Positions 54,818-63,876 of a stretch of DNA of 64,000 nt are shown here, in pieces. The stretch covers positions 18,172 through 82,171 of the forward strand of contig NZ_JAOXLP010000019.1 of NCBI RefSeq assembly GCF_025791835.1. Reading direction: 5' to 3'. The notes under the pieces are model-generated. The model ran no database searches, was not told the DNA's origin, and saw nothing but the letters and a program-made list of their open reading frames with translations. The position numbers and the translations under genes are program-made. Numbering within the stretch: position 1 is the stretch's first letter; each line of letters starts with the position of its first letter. The DNA comes from Roseomonas xinghualingensis. Lineage in GTDB: Bacteria; Pseudomonadota; Alphaproteobacteria; Acetobacterales; Acetobacteraceae.

Positions 54818-56008
54818 GTGGCGGCGGAATGCATCCGGCTCGGCGTCGCAGGGCTTGGCCGGGCCTTCGTACTGATGCTGCCTACCTTGGTGCGGCATCC
54901 TCATGTGCAGCTGGTCGCGGCGGCCGATCCACGGCCGGAGGCGCGTGCTCGCTTCACCGACGATTTCGGTGCGCGCAGCTACGACAGTGTCGAGGCACTT
55001 TGCGCCGATCCGGTGGTCGATGCCGTCTATATCGCCACGCCGCACCAGTTCCACCTTGCCCATGTGCGTATCGCCGCGGCTGCCCGTAAGCATGTTTTGG
55101 TCGAGAAGCCGATGGCCCTGTCCGTGGAGGACTGCCTGGCGATGATCGACGCGGCGCGGCGAGGCGGTATCCATCTCATCGTCGGACATAGCCATTCCTT
55201 CGGTGCTCCCTACCTCCGCACGCGGGAGATGATCCGCTCGGGAGAGTTCGGGGCGCTGCGAATGATCACCGCCGTCAACTTCACCGACTATCTCTACCGT
55301 CCCCGCCGGCCGGAGGAGCTGGACACGGTGCAAGGCGGCGGCGCCATCTTCTCCCAGGCGCCGCATCAGGTGGAGGTGGCGCGCCTGCTGGCCGGGCGGC
55401 CGGCTCGCGCCATCCGTGCCCATGCATCCATCTGGGACCGGGCGCGCGGGACGGAGGGTGCCTATACCGCGCTGCTGGACTTCGGCGGCGGCCTTGCAGC
55501 CACGCTGACCTATAACGGCCACGGCCATTTCGACACGGATGAATTCCAGAACTGGACTGGCGAAATGGGCACAGCGCGGGATCCGGCCACCTATGCCACG
55601 GCGCGCGCGGCGTTGCGTGGCGTTACGTCTCCCAAGGAGGAGGCGGCGCTGAAGGAGAAGCGGGCCTATGGCGCGGGAATCGGCGCGGAATATGCGCGCC
55701 GCGCACCGCTGCCGTCCGCGCACAACCACTTTGGCCTCTTCATCGCCTCCTGCGACCGGGCGGATCTGCGCCCCATGGCAAATGGCGTGATGGTTTATGG
55801 AGATGACGAACGGCGCCTCGATGCACTGCCGCCTCCCACCGTACCCCGCGCCGAGGTGATCGACGAACTCTTTGCCGCTGTCGTGCGGGGCCAGACACCG
55901 CTGCATTCCGGCGAGTGGGGACTGGCGACTGCAGAAATCTGCCTTGCAATACTGGAATCGGCGCGTACCGGGCGTGACATACCATTGAGATATCAAAATC
56001 TGGCTTAA
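54818..56008 (+). CDS. Gfo/Idh/MocA oxidoreductase, probable 4,5-dihydrodiol phthalate dehydrogenase (Pht4-like)
   Basis: 396-aa NAD(P)-dependent dehydrogenase. The N-terminal IRLGVAGLGRAFVLMLPTLV is a Rossmann motif that closely follows Pht4-type dehydrogenases; AAARKHVLVEKPMALSVEDC carries the conserved EKP of the family. IVGHSHSFGAPYLRTREMIR is specific to this subgroup. Expected to re-aromatise the cis-dihydrodiol made by the oxygenase, giving 4,5-dihydroxyphthalate. Start is GTG 54818. Third enzyme of the set by function and second gene of the rightward operon. Confidence 0.82.
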   Translation: MAAECIRLGVAGLGRAFVLMLPTLVRHPHVQLVAAADPRPEARARFTDDFGARSYDSVEALCADPVVDAVYIATPHQFHLAHVRIAAAARKHVLVEKPMALSVEDCLAMIDAARRGGIHLIVGHSHSFGAPYLRTREMIRSGEFGALRMITAVNFTDYLYRPRRPEELDTVQGGGAIFSQAPHQVEVARLLAGRPARAIRAHASIWDRARGTEGAYTALLDFGGGLAATLTYNGHGHFDTDEFQNWTGEMGTARDPATYATARAALRGVTSPKEEAALKEKRAYGAGIGAEYARRAPLPSAHNHFGLFIASCDRADLRPMANGVMVYGDDERRLDALPPPTVPRAEVIDELFAAVVRGQTPLHSGEWGLATAEICLAILESARTGRDIPLRYQNLA

Positions 56009-56037
56009 GCCAGCACAGAACAAGCGGGAGGGAAACG

Positions 56038-57021
56038 ATGCGTACTGGAAGCTGGACGCGCCGCGAAGCACTTCGTCTCACGGCCGCGGCGGGGTTAGGC
56101 CTGCCAGCGGCTGCGCAGGCTCAGGCCGGGCGCTCCACTGCGCGATTGATCGTGCCTTATGCGCCGGGTGGAACCACGGATGTCACGGCGCGCTTGCTTG
56201 CCGTGAAGATCCCGGATGCATTGAACCAGACCTGGGTGATCGAAAACCGCTCGGGCGCCAATGGCGCGATCGGGGCACAGGAGGTGGCGCGCTCGGCGCC
56301 GGACGGGATGACCCTGCTCTACTCGAATGAGGTGCATCTTGTCCTCAAATTCGTGCAGCGCGGCGTGCCCTTCGATGCCGTGCTCGACTTCGCGCCCATA
56401 GCCCGTACGGTCAGCATTCCCTATGTGCTCGTCGGGGGAGCAGCGCATGTTCAGCAGGCTGATGCCCGTGGCCTACTGGCGGCGCTCAAGAGCAATCCTA
56501 ACCAATTCTCCTTTGCCGGATCTACTCTCGGCTCAGTCGGTCAACTTGGTGCTGCAGCCCTTGGCCAGAAGTTGGGAGCCGATTTCACCATCGTCGCCTA
56601 TCGTGGATCAGGGCCGGCGGTGAACGACCTTATCGCGGGTGCGGTCAAGTTGATGTTCGCACCACTCGGCGCGGTCATGCCTCTGATCCAGGGCGGGCAA
56701 CTTCGGGCTTTTGCCGTCACGGCGCCGAAGCGGGTCGACATGCTGCCCGCGGCTCCCACCATGCTCGAACTCGGCTACCCGGACATGCTGTTCGAGGGCT
56801 GGACAGCGATCTGGGGACCACGGGGCATGCCCACCACGAGGGTGGAGGCTGTGCATGCCGCCACCTCAGCCGCACTCCGCGATCCCGGGATTGTTCAGCG
56901 CCTGGCAGCCATCGGCTGTACGCCGATCCAGGAAAGCAGCGCCGATTTCCTGCGGCTGATGGAGGTGGAGCAGGCCCGCAACGGAGAGATCATCCGCGCG
57001 GCCGGCATCCAGCCCGAATAA
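56038..57021 (+). CDS. Bug/TctC family periplasmic receptor
   Basis: 327-aa binding protein with signal (WTRREALRLTAAAGLGLPAA, cleavage near QAQAG). Family blocks: RLIVPYAPGGTTDVTARLLA, VIENRSGANGAIGAQEVARS and IVAYRGSGPAVNDLIAGAVK. An Asp-containing binding loop typical of carboxylate receptors is present. Placed inside the catabolic operon, it probably binds the aromatic dicarboxylate (inference). No TctAB genes lie nearby. ATG 56038 has a GGGAGGGAAACG site. Confidence 0.88.
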   Translation: MRTGSWTRREALRLTAAAGLGLPAAAQAQAGRSTARLIVPYAPGGTTDVTARLLAVKIPDALNQTWVIENRSGANGAIGAQEVARSAPDGMTLLYSNEVHLVLKFVQRGVPFDAVLDFAPIARTVSIPYVLVGGAAHVQQADARGLLAALKSNPNQFSFAGSTLGSVGQLGAAALGQKLGADFTIVAYRGSGPAVNDLIAGAVKLMFAPLGAVMPLIQGGQLRAFAVTAPKRVDMLPAAPTMLELGYPDMLFEGWTAIWGPRGMPTTRVEAVHAATSAALRDPGIVQRLAAIGCTPIQESSADFLRLMEVEQARNGEIIRAAGIQPE

Positions 57022-57030
57022 GGAGAGACC

Positions 57031-57222
57031 ATGCCGCTGATCCGTATCGAGCCGGTGCGGGACGAGCGTTCCGGCCGCTACTATCTTGAGATCTACAGCC
57101 CGCACGACGCGCCGGCGCCCTATGTCACGACGCAGCCCCGATATCAGTCGGCAGCCGCTGCGGAGAACGACATCGTGGCGATCCTGGCTGCCGCCGCCAG
57201 CTCAGCGAAGCCGAAAAGCTAG
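57031..57222 (+). CDS. Small hypothetical protein in catabolic operon
   Basis: 63 residues with a strong AAGGAGAG ribosome site 9 bp after the receptor stop. The sequence MPLIRIEPVRDERSGRYYLE and EIYSPHDAPAPYVTTQPRY suggests a short beta-hairpin, then an Ala-rich helix (AAAAENDIVAILAAAASSA). Layout resembles small single-domain proteins of unknown function. Its tight spacing suggests it belongs to the pathway. No function assigned. Confidence 0.65.
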   Translation: MPLIRIEPVRDERSGRYYLEIYSPHDAPAPYVTTQPRYQSAAAAENDIVAILAAAASSAKPKS

Positions 57223-57235
57223 GAACCCGCCAGCC

Positions 57236-58225
57236 TTGTCCAACCTCCGCCTCTCCCTGGCCATAGGGGACTATGATCGTATCCGCCCGCTGGTGGACGG
57301 TACCGTCCACATTGATGGCGTAGATCCTGTCTTCTCCATCCTCGATCCGGAGGAGATTTTCTTCCGTGCCTTCAAATATGCGGATTTTGATATTTGTGAG
57401 CTGTCGCTGTCCTCTTTCACGGTCAAGACCGCGAACGACGACTGCCCCTATGTCGGTATCCCCGTCTTTCCCTCACGCGCATTCCGGCACACCTCTGTCT
57501 ACATCCGCACCGATCGGGGCATCACGCGCCCCGTGGACCTGAAAGGGCGGCGCATCGGAGTGCCGGAGTACCAGCTCACCGCAAATGTTTGGGTGCGTGC
57601 GATCCTTGAGGAGTACGGTGTCCGCCCGGCCGATATCACCTGGGTACGCGGCGGTTACGAGCATCCGGGTCGCGAAGAGAAGATCGCCCTCAAGCTGCCG
57701 CCCGATGTGCGGCTGGAGAGCCTACCCGCTGGGGACACGATTTCATCGGCGCTTGCTGAGGGCAAGATCGATGCGGTGATCGGCCCGCGGGCTCCCTCAT
57801 GTTTCGAGCAGGGTCATCCGCAGGTCGGCCGCCTCTGGACTGATCCCGTCGCCGCAGCCTCCGAATGGTATGGCAGGCACCGTATCTTCCCGATCATGCA
57901 TCTCCTGGGCATCCGCAAGGACGTGGTGGAGCGGTACCGCTACCTGCCTGCGGCACTGTTCAAGGCTTTCGAGGAGGCGAAGTCGGTCGCTCTCGCCAGG
58001 CTGTCCAACACAGCGGCGACCAAGGTGACGTTGCCCTTCGTCGAGGAGCGACTGCAGCATGCCCGGGCACTAATGGGCAATGATTTCTGGTCCTATGGCC
58101 TGCAGTCGAACCGGCATGTGCTGGATAGTTTCCTCCAGGCACATCACGCTCAGGGACTGTCCTCTCGCCGCCTGACGCCGGAAGAGCTGTTTCATCCGGC
58201 TTCGCTCGAAGTGTTCCAGATCTAG
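57236..58225 (+). CDS. 4,5-Dihydroxyphthalate decarboxylase (Pht5-like)
   Basis: 329-aa protein strongly resembling Pht5. Blocks LSLAIGDYDRIRPLVDGTVH, DPEEIFFRAFKYADFDICEL and RRIGVPEYQLTANVWVRAIL are those of 4,5-dihydroxyphthalate decarboxylase, a fold related to periplasmic binding proteins but without a signal peptide. Predicted product is protocatechuate. VIGPRAPSCFEQGHPQVGRL and LMGNDFWSYGLQSNRHV are further matches. Start TTG 57236 gives the family N-terminus; the frame runs upstream through the small gene without support. Confidence 0.87.
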   Translation: MSNLRLSLAIGDYDRIRPLVDGTVHIDGVDPVFSILDPEEIFFRAFKYADFDICELSLSSFTVKTANDDCPYVGIPVFPSRAFRHTSVYIRTDRGITRPVDLKGRRIGVPEYQLTANVWVRAILEEYGVRPADITWVRGGYEHPGREEKIALKLPPDVRLESLPAGDTISSALAEGKIDAVIGPRAPSCFEQGHPQVGRLWTDPVAAASEWYGRHRIFPIMHLLGIRKDVVERYRYLPAALFKAFEEAKSVALARLSNTAATKVTLPFVEERLQHARALMGNDFWSYGLQSNRHVLDSFLQAHHAQGLSSRRLTPEELFHPASLEVFQI

Positions 58226-58261
58226 TTCGCTTCTGTTCGGCAAGCAAAGAGGAGACGCGGC

Positions 58262-59449
58262 ATGACCGCCTTCAGTAACAAGGTCGAGGACATCATGGCC
58301 TCGTCCACGCGTCGTGGTCTGCCGCGCAAGCTGCAGCCCCCGGTCTCCGATACGGCCTCGTACATGCGTGGCGTCGATAATTTCTGCCGTGTCATGGCGA
58401 TCCGCCCCGGCGACCATGTGGTGATGCTGACCGACCCGCTACTGGATCCTCGTGTGGTGCAGGCGGTGCAGGGCCTGGCACGCGGCCGTGGCGCCACTTT
58501 CATCTCCTATATGGGCGAGTCCACGCGTTACGTAACCGTTCCTGAGGAAGCGAAGGTGCTTCTGGAGCGGGCGACCTTCGTCGTCTCAACCTGGTTCGCC
58601 TCCGTGCTTGATCCCTATTGCATCGGGTTGCGGCGCAAGAAGGGGCAGCGGTGGGTGAAGATCACTTTCTTCCGGGATTTGGACCTGCTGCACACCCCGC
58701 AGGCTCAGTTCCCGGTGGATCTGCTCGGCGAGATCATCCGAGCGACCGGCCGCATGTTCCCGGAAGCCGGCGACTTCACCCTACAGATCACGGATCCGCG
58801 CGGCACCGACTTCCGCGTGCCTTTCACCGAGAAGATGCTGCAGCACCTGCGGCGCCACAATCGCTGGCGCGGCCACAACGTGGCGGATGAGGACGGTTGC
58901 TACGTCCACTACTTGCCGACGCATGGTCCGAACCTGTTCGAACCGAGCATGGTCGGACTGCAACCGGATGAGAAGATCGGCATCAACGGCATCATATGGC
59001 CCCAATGGGCGGTGGGCTTCGACGAGCCCTTCAAGGAGCCGCTTGGCGTGGAGTTCCGCAACGACGTCGTCCATGCGGTGCATGGTGAAAGCTGGGAAGC
59101 GCAAGTGATGCGTGACTACCTCATCGGCGGCACGCTCGAAGAAGTCGGCTGCGGTCACAATCCTAAGGCTCCCCGCTTCGACATCTACCCGGCCGGTCCG
59201 AACTCGCCCGGTGCCCTGCATTTCGGAATCAATGCGCTCAAGCCGTCTGAATACCTGCGGCGCGTCATGCCGAACTGGGAGGAACCGCATATTCACATGG
59301 ACCTCGTCACCTATGACAGCACTGTCATGGCTGGGAACCGGACGCTGGTGGAAGACGGCTACCTCATGTCGCTCCGTGACCCGGCGGTGCGCTCCATGGC
59401 GGAAACCTATGGTGATCCCGTGGAACTGCTGGAAGCCTATCCCGTGTAA
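58262..59449 (+). CDS. M29/aminopeptidase T-like protein, distantly NicX-like
   Basis: 395-aa protein without signal peptide. Its N-terminal region (FCRVMAIRPGDHVVMLTDPL) and overall order recall M29 aminopeptidases and the related 2,5-dihydroxypyridine 5,6-dioxygenase NicX, an iron enzyme that opens a pyridine ring. His/Glu-rich C-terminal stretches (LHFGINALKPSEYLRRV, NWEEPHIHMDLVTYD) could bind metal. Assignment is by general layout only. Being in the operon of a Rieske pathway, it may be a ring-opening dioxygenase or a hydrolase of a pathway intermediate. Good GGAGACG site before ATG. Confidence 0.5.
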   Translation: MTAFSNKVEDIMASSTRRGLPRKLQPPVSDTASYMRGVDNFCRVMAIRPGDHVVMLTDPLLDPRVVQAVQGLARGRGATFISYMGESTRYVTVPEEAKVLLERATFVVSTWFASVLDPYCIGLRRKKGQRWVKITFFRDLDLLHTPQAQFPVDLLGEIIRATGRMFPEAGDFTLQITDPRGTDFRVPFTEKMLQHLRRHNRWRGHNVADEDGCYVHYLPTHGPNLFEPSMVGLQPDEKIGINGIIWPQWAVGFDEPFKEPLGVEFRNDVVHAVHGESWEAQVMRDYLIGGTLEEVGCGHNPKAPRFDIYPAGPNSPGALHFGINALKPSEYLRRVMPNWEEPHIHMDLVTYDSTVMAGNRTLVEDGYLMSLRDPAVRSMAETYGDPVELLEAYPV

Positions 59450-59544
59450 CTGCTTGCCCAGGGCGGGGCCGATGGTGCGATGGCGTGACCCCTCGTCGAT
59501 GGCTCCGCCCTGACCAAAGGAAGAATGAGGGAGGAAACAGGACG

Positions 59545-60552
59545 ATGAGAGACGCACCCAAAGTCCCTATACACGTCCGCGGTATTGCGAAGCGACGCAT
59601 GCTGATGGGCGGGGTCCTGGCCGTGCTGGCAGCGCCGGCTGTCCGGGCGCAGGGCTTCCCTGAACGTCCGATACGCTTGGTGGTGCCGTTTGCACCGGGC
59701 GGTGGTGGTGACACCCTGGCGCGCCTTTCAGCGCAGCCCGCACAGACTCTGCTGGGCCAGCCGCTCGTGTTGGAGAACAGGCCTGGTGCAGGCGGCAATA
59801 TTGGTGCCGAGTCTGTGGCCCGCGCTCCGGCCGACGGCTACACGCTGCTCTATGGCACGAACGGCACCCATGCGATCAACGAGGCCCTCTATCCCCGTCT
59901 CCCTTTTCGTCCAGATGTGGACTTCATCCCGGTCGTCGCACTTACTCGCATTGCTCTTGTTCTGGTCGTGCGTAAGGAGTTGCCGGTTGAGACAGGGGCG
60001 GCGCTGATCGCCTGGCTGAAGGATCGCCCAGGGCAGGTTACCTATGCATCGGCTGGCAACGGCACCACTGGCCATATCGCATCAGAGATGTTCCGGACAG
60101 CTGCAGGTGTAGACATCGTTCATGTACCCTACCGCGGTAATGCTGCGGCCATGACGGACCTTGCCGCGGGACGCGTGGACATTGCCATTGACCTGATCCC
60201 GGCAGCCGCGCCCCTTCTGGAAGGGGGAGCGGTGCGGGCACTCGCGGTGACAAGCATGCAGCCGCTGCCGAGCCACCCAAATCTCCCCACCGTTGCTTCC
60301 TTCCTTCCTGGCTTTGAGGTGGGAGCCTGGGACGGGATCTTCGCTCCGGTCGGAACGCCCACGGAGGCCATCACGATGCTGAACGCGGCCTTCCGCAAAG
60401 GGATGCGACAGGAAGGGATTGTCACGAAGCTGCGGCTCCGCGGTGCGGAGGTGGCGCCGATCGAGACCCCTGCCGATTTTGCTTCCTATGTGGCTGCGGA
60501 GCGTCAGAAATGGGCGTCTGCTGTTCGGGCGAGTGGAGCCCAGATGGGTTGA
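59545..60552 (+). CDS. Bug/TctC family periplasmic receptor
   Basis: 335-aa binding protein. Signal region IAKRRMLMGGVLAVLAAPAV, cleavage near RAQG. Family blocks PIRLVVPFAPGGGGDTLARL, VLENRPGAGGNIGAESVARA and IVHVPYRGNAAAMTDLAAGR are intact. Start ATG 59545 follows GGGAGGAAACAG; the frame extends to 59485 without support. Last gene of the catabolic operon and the second Bug receptor in it, so two ligands or two affinities may be served. Confidence 0.88.
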   Translation: MRDAPKVPIHVRGIAKRRMLMGGVLAVLAAPAVRAQGFPERPIRLVVPFAPGGGGDTLARLSAQPAQTLLGQPLVLENRPGAGGNIGAESVARAPADGYTLLYGTNGTHAINEALYPRLPFRPDVDFIPVVALTRIALVLVVRKELPVETGAALIAWLKDRPGQVTYASAGNGTTGHIASEMFRTAAGVDIVHVPYRGNAAAMTDLAAGRVDIAIDLIPAAAPLLEGGAVRALAVTSMQPLPSHPNLPTVASFLPGFEVGAWDGIFAPVGTPTEAITMLNAAFRKGMRQEGIVTKLRLRGAEVAPIETPADFASYVAAERQKWASAVRASGAQMG

Positions 60553-61934
60553 GCGGGCGGATGGCATTGCCAACTCGCCTAAAGGCAAGCTGCAGTTGCT
60601 GCTTGGGCTGGCAAGTTGAGGGATCCGCCGTAATCTTGGTACAGCTTTCCTGCTGACCAATCCGATAGCCTTCAGCGCAAGCATGGTTGTGCTGGAAGCA
60701 AACAGCAGAAGCAGTGCAGCCCAGCATTCCGGCGTCAGGCGCTACCGCACGGCCAGGAAGCCTGTGGTGTTCAGCGTCTTCATGCCGCGCGTTCGCATAA
60801 CACCACGCATGCCTGCCCCGATGCCTGATTCAGGGCCGGATCCGGGCGTATCCTGATCCAGATCAGGGCTGGGCAGGGCAAAGCCATGCCTTCTGGCGAC
60901 GCCAGATTCAGGTCTGGACCGCGTGGCGTGACAAGGGGCGAAGTACGCCCTGTAGCGCTCGATCCAATAACGACGGTCGCCCAGCCGTAGGACCGGGAAA
61001 GAGACGCATGATGCCTCCCATGAATATAGCAGTCGAAAAAGACGTTATCTGTATGCGTGAGCAGGCCCCTTTTTCGTGTGACGGCAAAGGAAAGCAGGTG
61101 CCGCTTGTCCTTGATGCCAGCTGGGATCTTCTTCGCCAGCAGCAGGACACCAAGAAGCTGTAGTTGGCGCACGACGATTGGAAGGTGTGCATTTAAATCA
61201 TCCTGCGCCTCCGGGACAAGATTCCCGGCGAACACCGCAGTAACCCGCAAGAAAGATCAGGGCATTGGGGCTTCGATCAGCACCCTGTGTCGGCTCAGGG
61301 CTTCTGAGCCGGCGTGGTTCATTACAACCGCCCGGCGACGGATATGCCCTCATAGGAGGCGCAGCAATGCCGATGAATACGGCCGAAGATCCGAGCTGCC
61401 TCAATCGACGGTATCTCAATCTCCAACTCACCATCAGTCTGTCAAAATCAGCCACGTCGATGGTGGCGCATTCTGATAGAGCAAGTACGCAAGACCAAAG
61501 CGGTAACTCCGGCGCCAGAGCGCCCCGTGCGGCGTCAGCTCATGGCTGGGCGGCACCAGCTGCGACACGAGGCAATGGGTCCAGCCTACAGCTTCGACAC
61601 AAGGAGGACAGTTCCGCTGTAGGGAGTATGCTTTGACTTCTCGCCGGCCATGCTCTTCAGCAACTTGTTTCCCGGAGACGATGAGCCGCTGATGCGGTGC
61701 GGGGATTGGCGGCCAGCCTCGCTAAAACCACCCTGTCTGGACCCGGTGATACCCTCGGATCACACGGAGCGTAGCTGACGATACTTCCGGTAGCAGTTCA
61801 TTGACGCCTCTGATGTCTTCGTGAAACAGTTCCCTCAAGCCGGCCCAAGACGCCGGTTTGGGGAGGCGCATGCTCGTCACCATCCGTCCGGCTTGGCCGA
61901 TGCACACCCAGTTTACCCAAGGGCCTGCTGCGTG
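60553..61934. other. About 1.4 kb without a convincing gene
   Basis: Open frames here are short, mutually overlapping and lack ribosome sites or family features. An 8-bp inverted repeat CGGCTCAG/CTGAGCCG lies at 61291-61311. A minus-strand frame (60780-61250) has some protein-like composition in its first 90 codons but no recognised domain. The stretch may be a decayed gene or mobile-element remnant plus the promoter region of the liv operon. Confidence 0.5.
61291..61311. repeat. Perfect inverted repeat in gene-free region
   Basis: CGGCTCAG, 5-nt loop, CTGAGCCG. No T-run; function unknown. Confidence 0.4.
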
Positions 61935-62867
61935 ATGGCATGGCTTTCCGAGAATGGCCTGCTCCTTGGCTTGGCCGTACTCGACGGGCTGGCTTCGGCG
62001 GCAGCCATCTTTCTTGTCGCGGTCGGGCTGAACCTCGTCTTTGGCGTACTCCGCATCCTGAATGTCGCACATGGCAGCCTCTATGCGATCGGCGCCTACA
62101 CCGCGGCCTCCTTCACCCTGTTCCTCACCGCCCGGGGATGGCCTGGATGGCTGTCCTTTCCTGCGCTGGTCCTGGCCGCTGCGCTGGTCGGCATCATCCT
62201 TGGCCCGCTGATCGAACGGCTGCTGCTCAAACGCGTCGAGGGGCAGGAGCCGGTCCTGCAACTGCTGGTGACCTTTGCGCTCTTCATGATCCTGGAGGAC
62301 GTGCAGAAGCTTATCTGGGGCGTGCAGCCCGTGGCGAATGAGGAGCCTATGCGCCTCCTCGGCACCGTCGATGTTCCCTTTGGCGCTGATGTGATTCCCT
62401 TCACGGCCTACCAGCTCTTCGTGCTTCCGGGCATTGCGCTCCTTACCCTGCTGGGCCTGGCCTGGTTCATGCGGCGCACGTTAACCGGGCGTGTCATCGT
62501 CGCCGTGACTACGGACCGAGAGGCTGCGACGTCCCAGGGTATCGATGCAGCCAAGGTCACGATGCTGACCTTTGCCTTCGGGGCCGCTCTGGCGGCACTC
62601 GGCGGAGCGCTCGCCTCGCCAACCACCTCCATGGTTCCTGGCGTCGGCGCCTCGACGATCGTGCTGTCCTTCGCGGTGGTGGCCACGGCCGGGCTCGGCC
62701 AGATTGAGGGCGCTGCGATCGCGGCCCTGATGATCGGCCTTGGCCGTTCCATCGCTGTCTATCTGGAGCCGGAGTTGGAGGTGGTGGTTCCCTACCTCAT
62801 CATGGTGCTTGTTCTGCTGGTGCGGCCGCAAGGCCTGTTTGGCATCTTGGAGACGAGGCGCATATGA
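61935..62867 (+). CDS. livH: Branched-chain amino acid-type ABC transporter permease LivH
   Basis: Inner-membrane permease, 310 aa, eight or more helices. VGLNLVFGVLRILNVAHGSL is the LivH signature, and ALAALGGALASPTTSMVPGV with VVATAGLGQIEGAAIAALMI are the conserved second-half coupling blocks. ATG 61935 was chosen (GTG 61932 adjoins); the open frame from 61821 is not family-like. Substrate could be an aromatic or other carboxylate rather than leucine, since no binding protein is adjacent. The stop overlaps the livM ATG. Confidence 0.88.
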   Translation: MAWLSENGLLLGLAVLDGLASAAAIFLVAVGLNLVFGVLRILNVAHGSLYAIGAYTAASFTLFLTARGWPGWLSFPALVLAAALVGIILGPLIERLLLKRVEGQEPVLQLLVTFALFMILEDVQKLIWGVQPVANEEPMRLLGTVDVPFGADVIPFTAYQLFVLPGIALLTLLGLAWFMRRTLTGRVIVAVTTDREAATSQGIDAAKVTMLTFAFGAALAALGGALASPTTSMVPGVGASTIVLSFAVVATAGLGQIEGAAIAALMIGLGRSIAVYLEPELEVVVPYLIMVLVLLVRPQGLFGILETRRI

Positions 62868-63805
62868 GCGGCCGCCTCGAGCTGCTGGTCGGCCTGCTGG
62901 GTGCGGCTCTGCTGGTGCTACTGGCCTGGAGCGTTCCCTGGCTACGCTTCGTGCTGACCATTGCGCTGGCCAAGGGCATCACTGTGCTTGGCATACTGCT
63001 GTTGCTGCGTGCCGGGCAGGTGAGCTTCGGCCATGCCATGTATGTGGCAATCGCGGCCTATGCCGTGGCTTTCGTTGCGCCCTGGATGCCCGAGGCGCTG
63101 CTGCTGCTGCCTATGGCGGCGCTGGTCTCCGCCGGCGTTGGGCTGGTTATCGGCCTTTTCGTCATGCGCTATCGTGAAATCTTCTTTGGAATGCTGAACC
63201 TTGCGCTCAGCATGGTGTTCTACTCGCTGCTGGAGAAGCTTTACACCATCACCCACGGCACGGACGGCATCCGCTTGCCGGTCCCCAGAATCGCAGGCGC
63301 AGAGCTGACGGGTGCCTCATATGAATGGGCCATCTTTGCCCTGGCACTGGTGCTGGCGATCGGCTTTGCCGTACTCGTGCGCGTTTACCTCGCGGCGCCG
63401 CTCGGCCAAGCCCTGGCCGGGATCAAAACCCGGGAGGCGCGGCTGGAATTCATGGGGGTTCCCGCCCGCTATGTCCTTCTCGTCGCCTATGTATTCTCGG
63501 CACTGATGGCGGGTTCCGGCGGCACGATCATTGCCCTGACCAGCCGGCATGTCACGCCAGCCCTGGCCTATTGGACTGCCTCCGGCGAACTTGTATTCAT
63601 CGCCATTCTCGGTGGCGCTGGAAGCGTGCTGGGCGCCTTCCTGGGAGCGGTCGTCTATGAGCTGACGCGGGTTTATGCGGCGGCAAATCTGGCGGATGCC
63701 TGGCAGATGATTCTGGGCGTCGTGCTGCTCCTCGTCATTCTCTTCGCGCCAGGCGGCCTTGTCGGCATCGCACGGGGCCTGCTGCTTCGCAGGAGAACCG
63801 CATGA
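62864..63805 (+). CDS. livM: Branched-chain amino acid-type ABC transporter permease LivM
   Basis: Second permease, 313 aa. LLRAGQVSFGHAMYVAIAAY is the LivM signature; YREIFFGMLNLALSMVFYSL and GIKTREARLEFMGVPARYVL are further family blocks. ILGGAGSVLGAFLGAVVYEL closes the fold. Both ends overlap neighbours by 4 bp (ATGA), giving a coupled livH-livM-livG operon. Confidence 0.9.
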   Translation: MSGRLELLVGLLGAALLVLLAWSVPWLRFVLTIALAKGITVLGILLLLRAGQVSFGHAMYVAIAAYAVAFVAPWMPEALLLLPMAALVSAGVGLVIGLFVMRYREIFFGMLNLALSMVFYSLLEKLYTITHGTDGIRLPVPRIAGAELTGASYEWAIFALALVLAIGFAVLVRVYLAAPLGQALAGIKTREARLEFMGVPARYVLLVAYVFSALMAGSGGTIIALTSRHVTPALAYWTASGELVFIAILGGAGSVLGAFLGAVVYELTRVYAAANLADAWQMILGVVLLLVILFAPGGLVGIARGLLLRRRTA

Positions 63806-63876
63806 GCATCCTCCTCTCGGCGCGGGATCTGCGCCTCGCCTTCGGGGGAGTGAAAGCGGCGGATGGAATCAATCTA
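63802..63876 (+). pseudogene. livG: livG ATPase gene cut by an IS element, 5' fragment
   Basis: ATG 63802 overlaps the livM stop. The first 25 codons (SILLSARDLRLAFGGVKAAD then GINL) are a typical LivG N-terminus. Similarity ends at CTAG (63874-63877), before Walker A. The frame then runs 13 codons into the IS and stops at 63916-63918. The remainder must lie beyond the element, outside the window. Confidence 0.82.

Noticed and set aside
60780..61250. 156-aa minus-strand ORF
   Set aside because: Some protein-like stretches, but no ribosome site, no recognised domain and a mixed codon pattern; kept only as part of the gene-poor region.
61057..61476. 139-aa plus-strand ORF
   Set aside because: Overlaps the previous ORF in antisense, Arg/Ser-rich, with no family feature.
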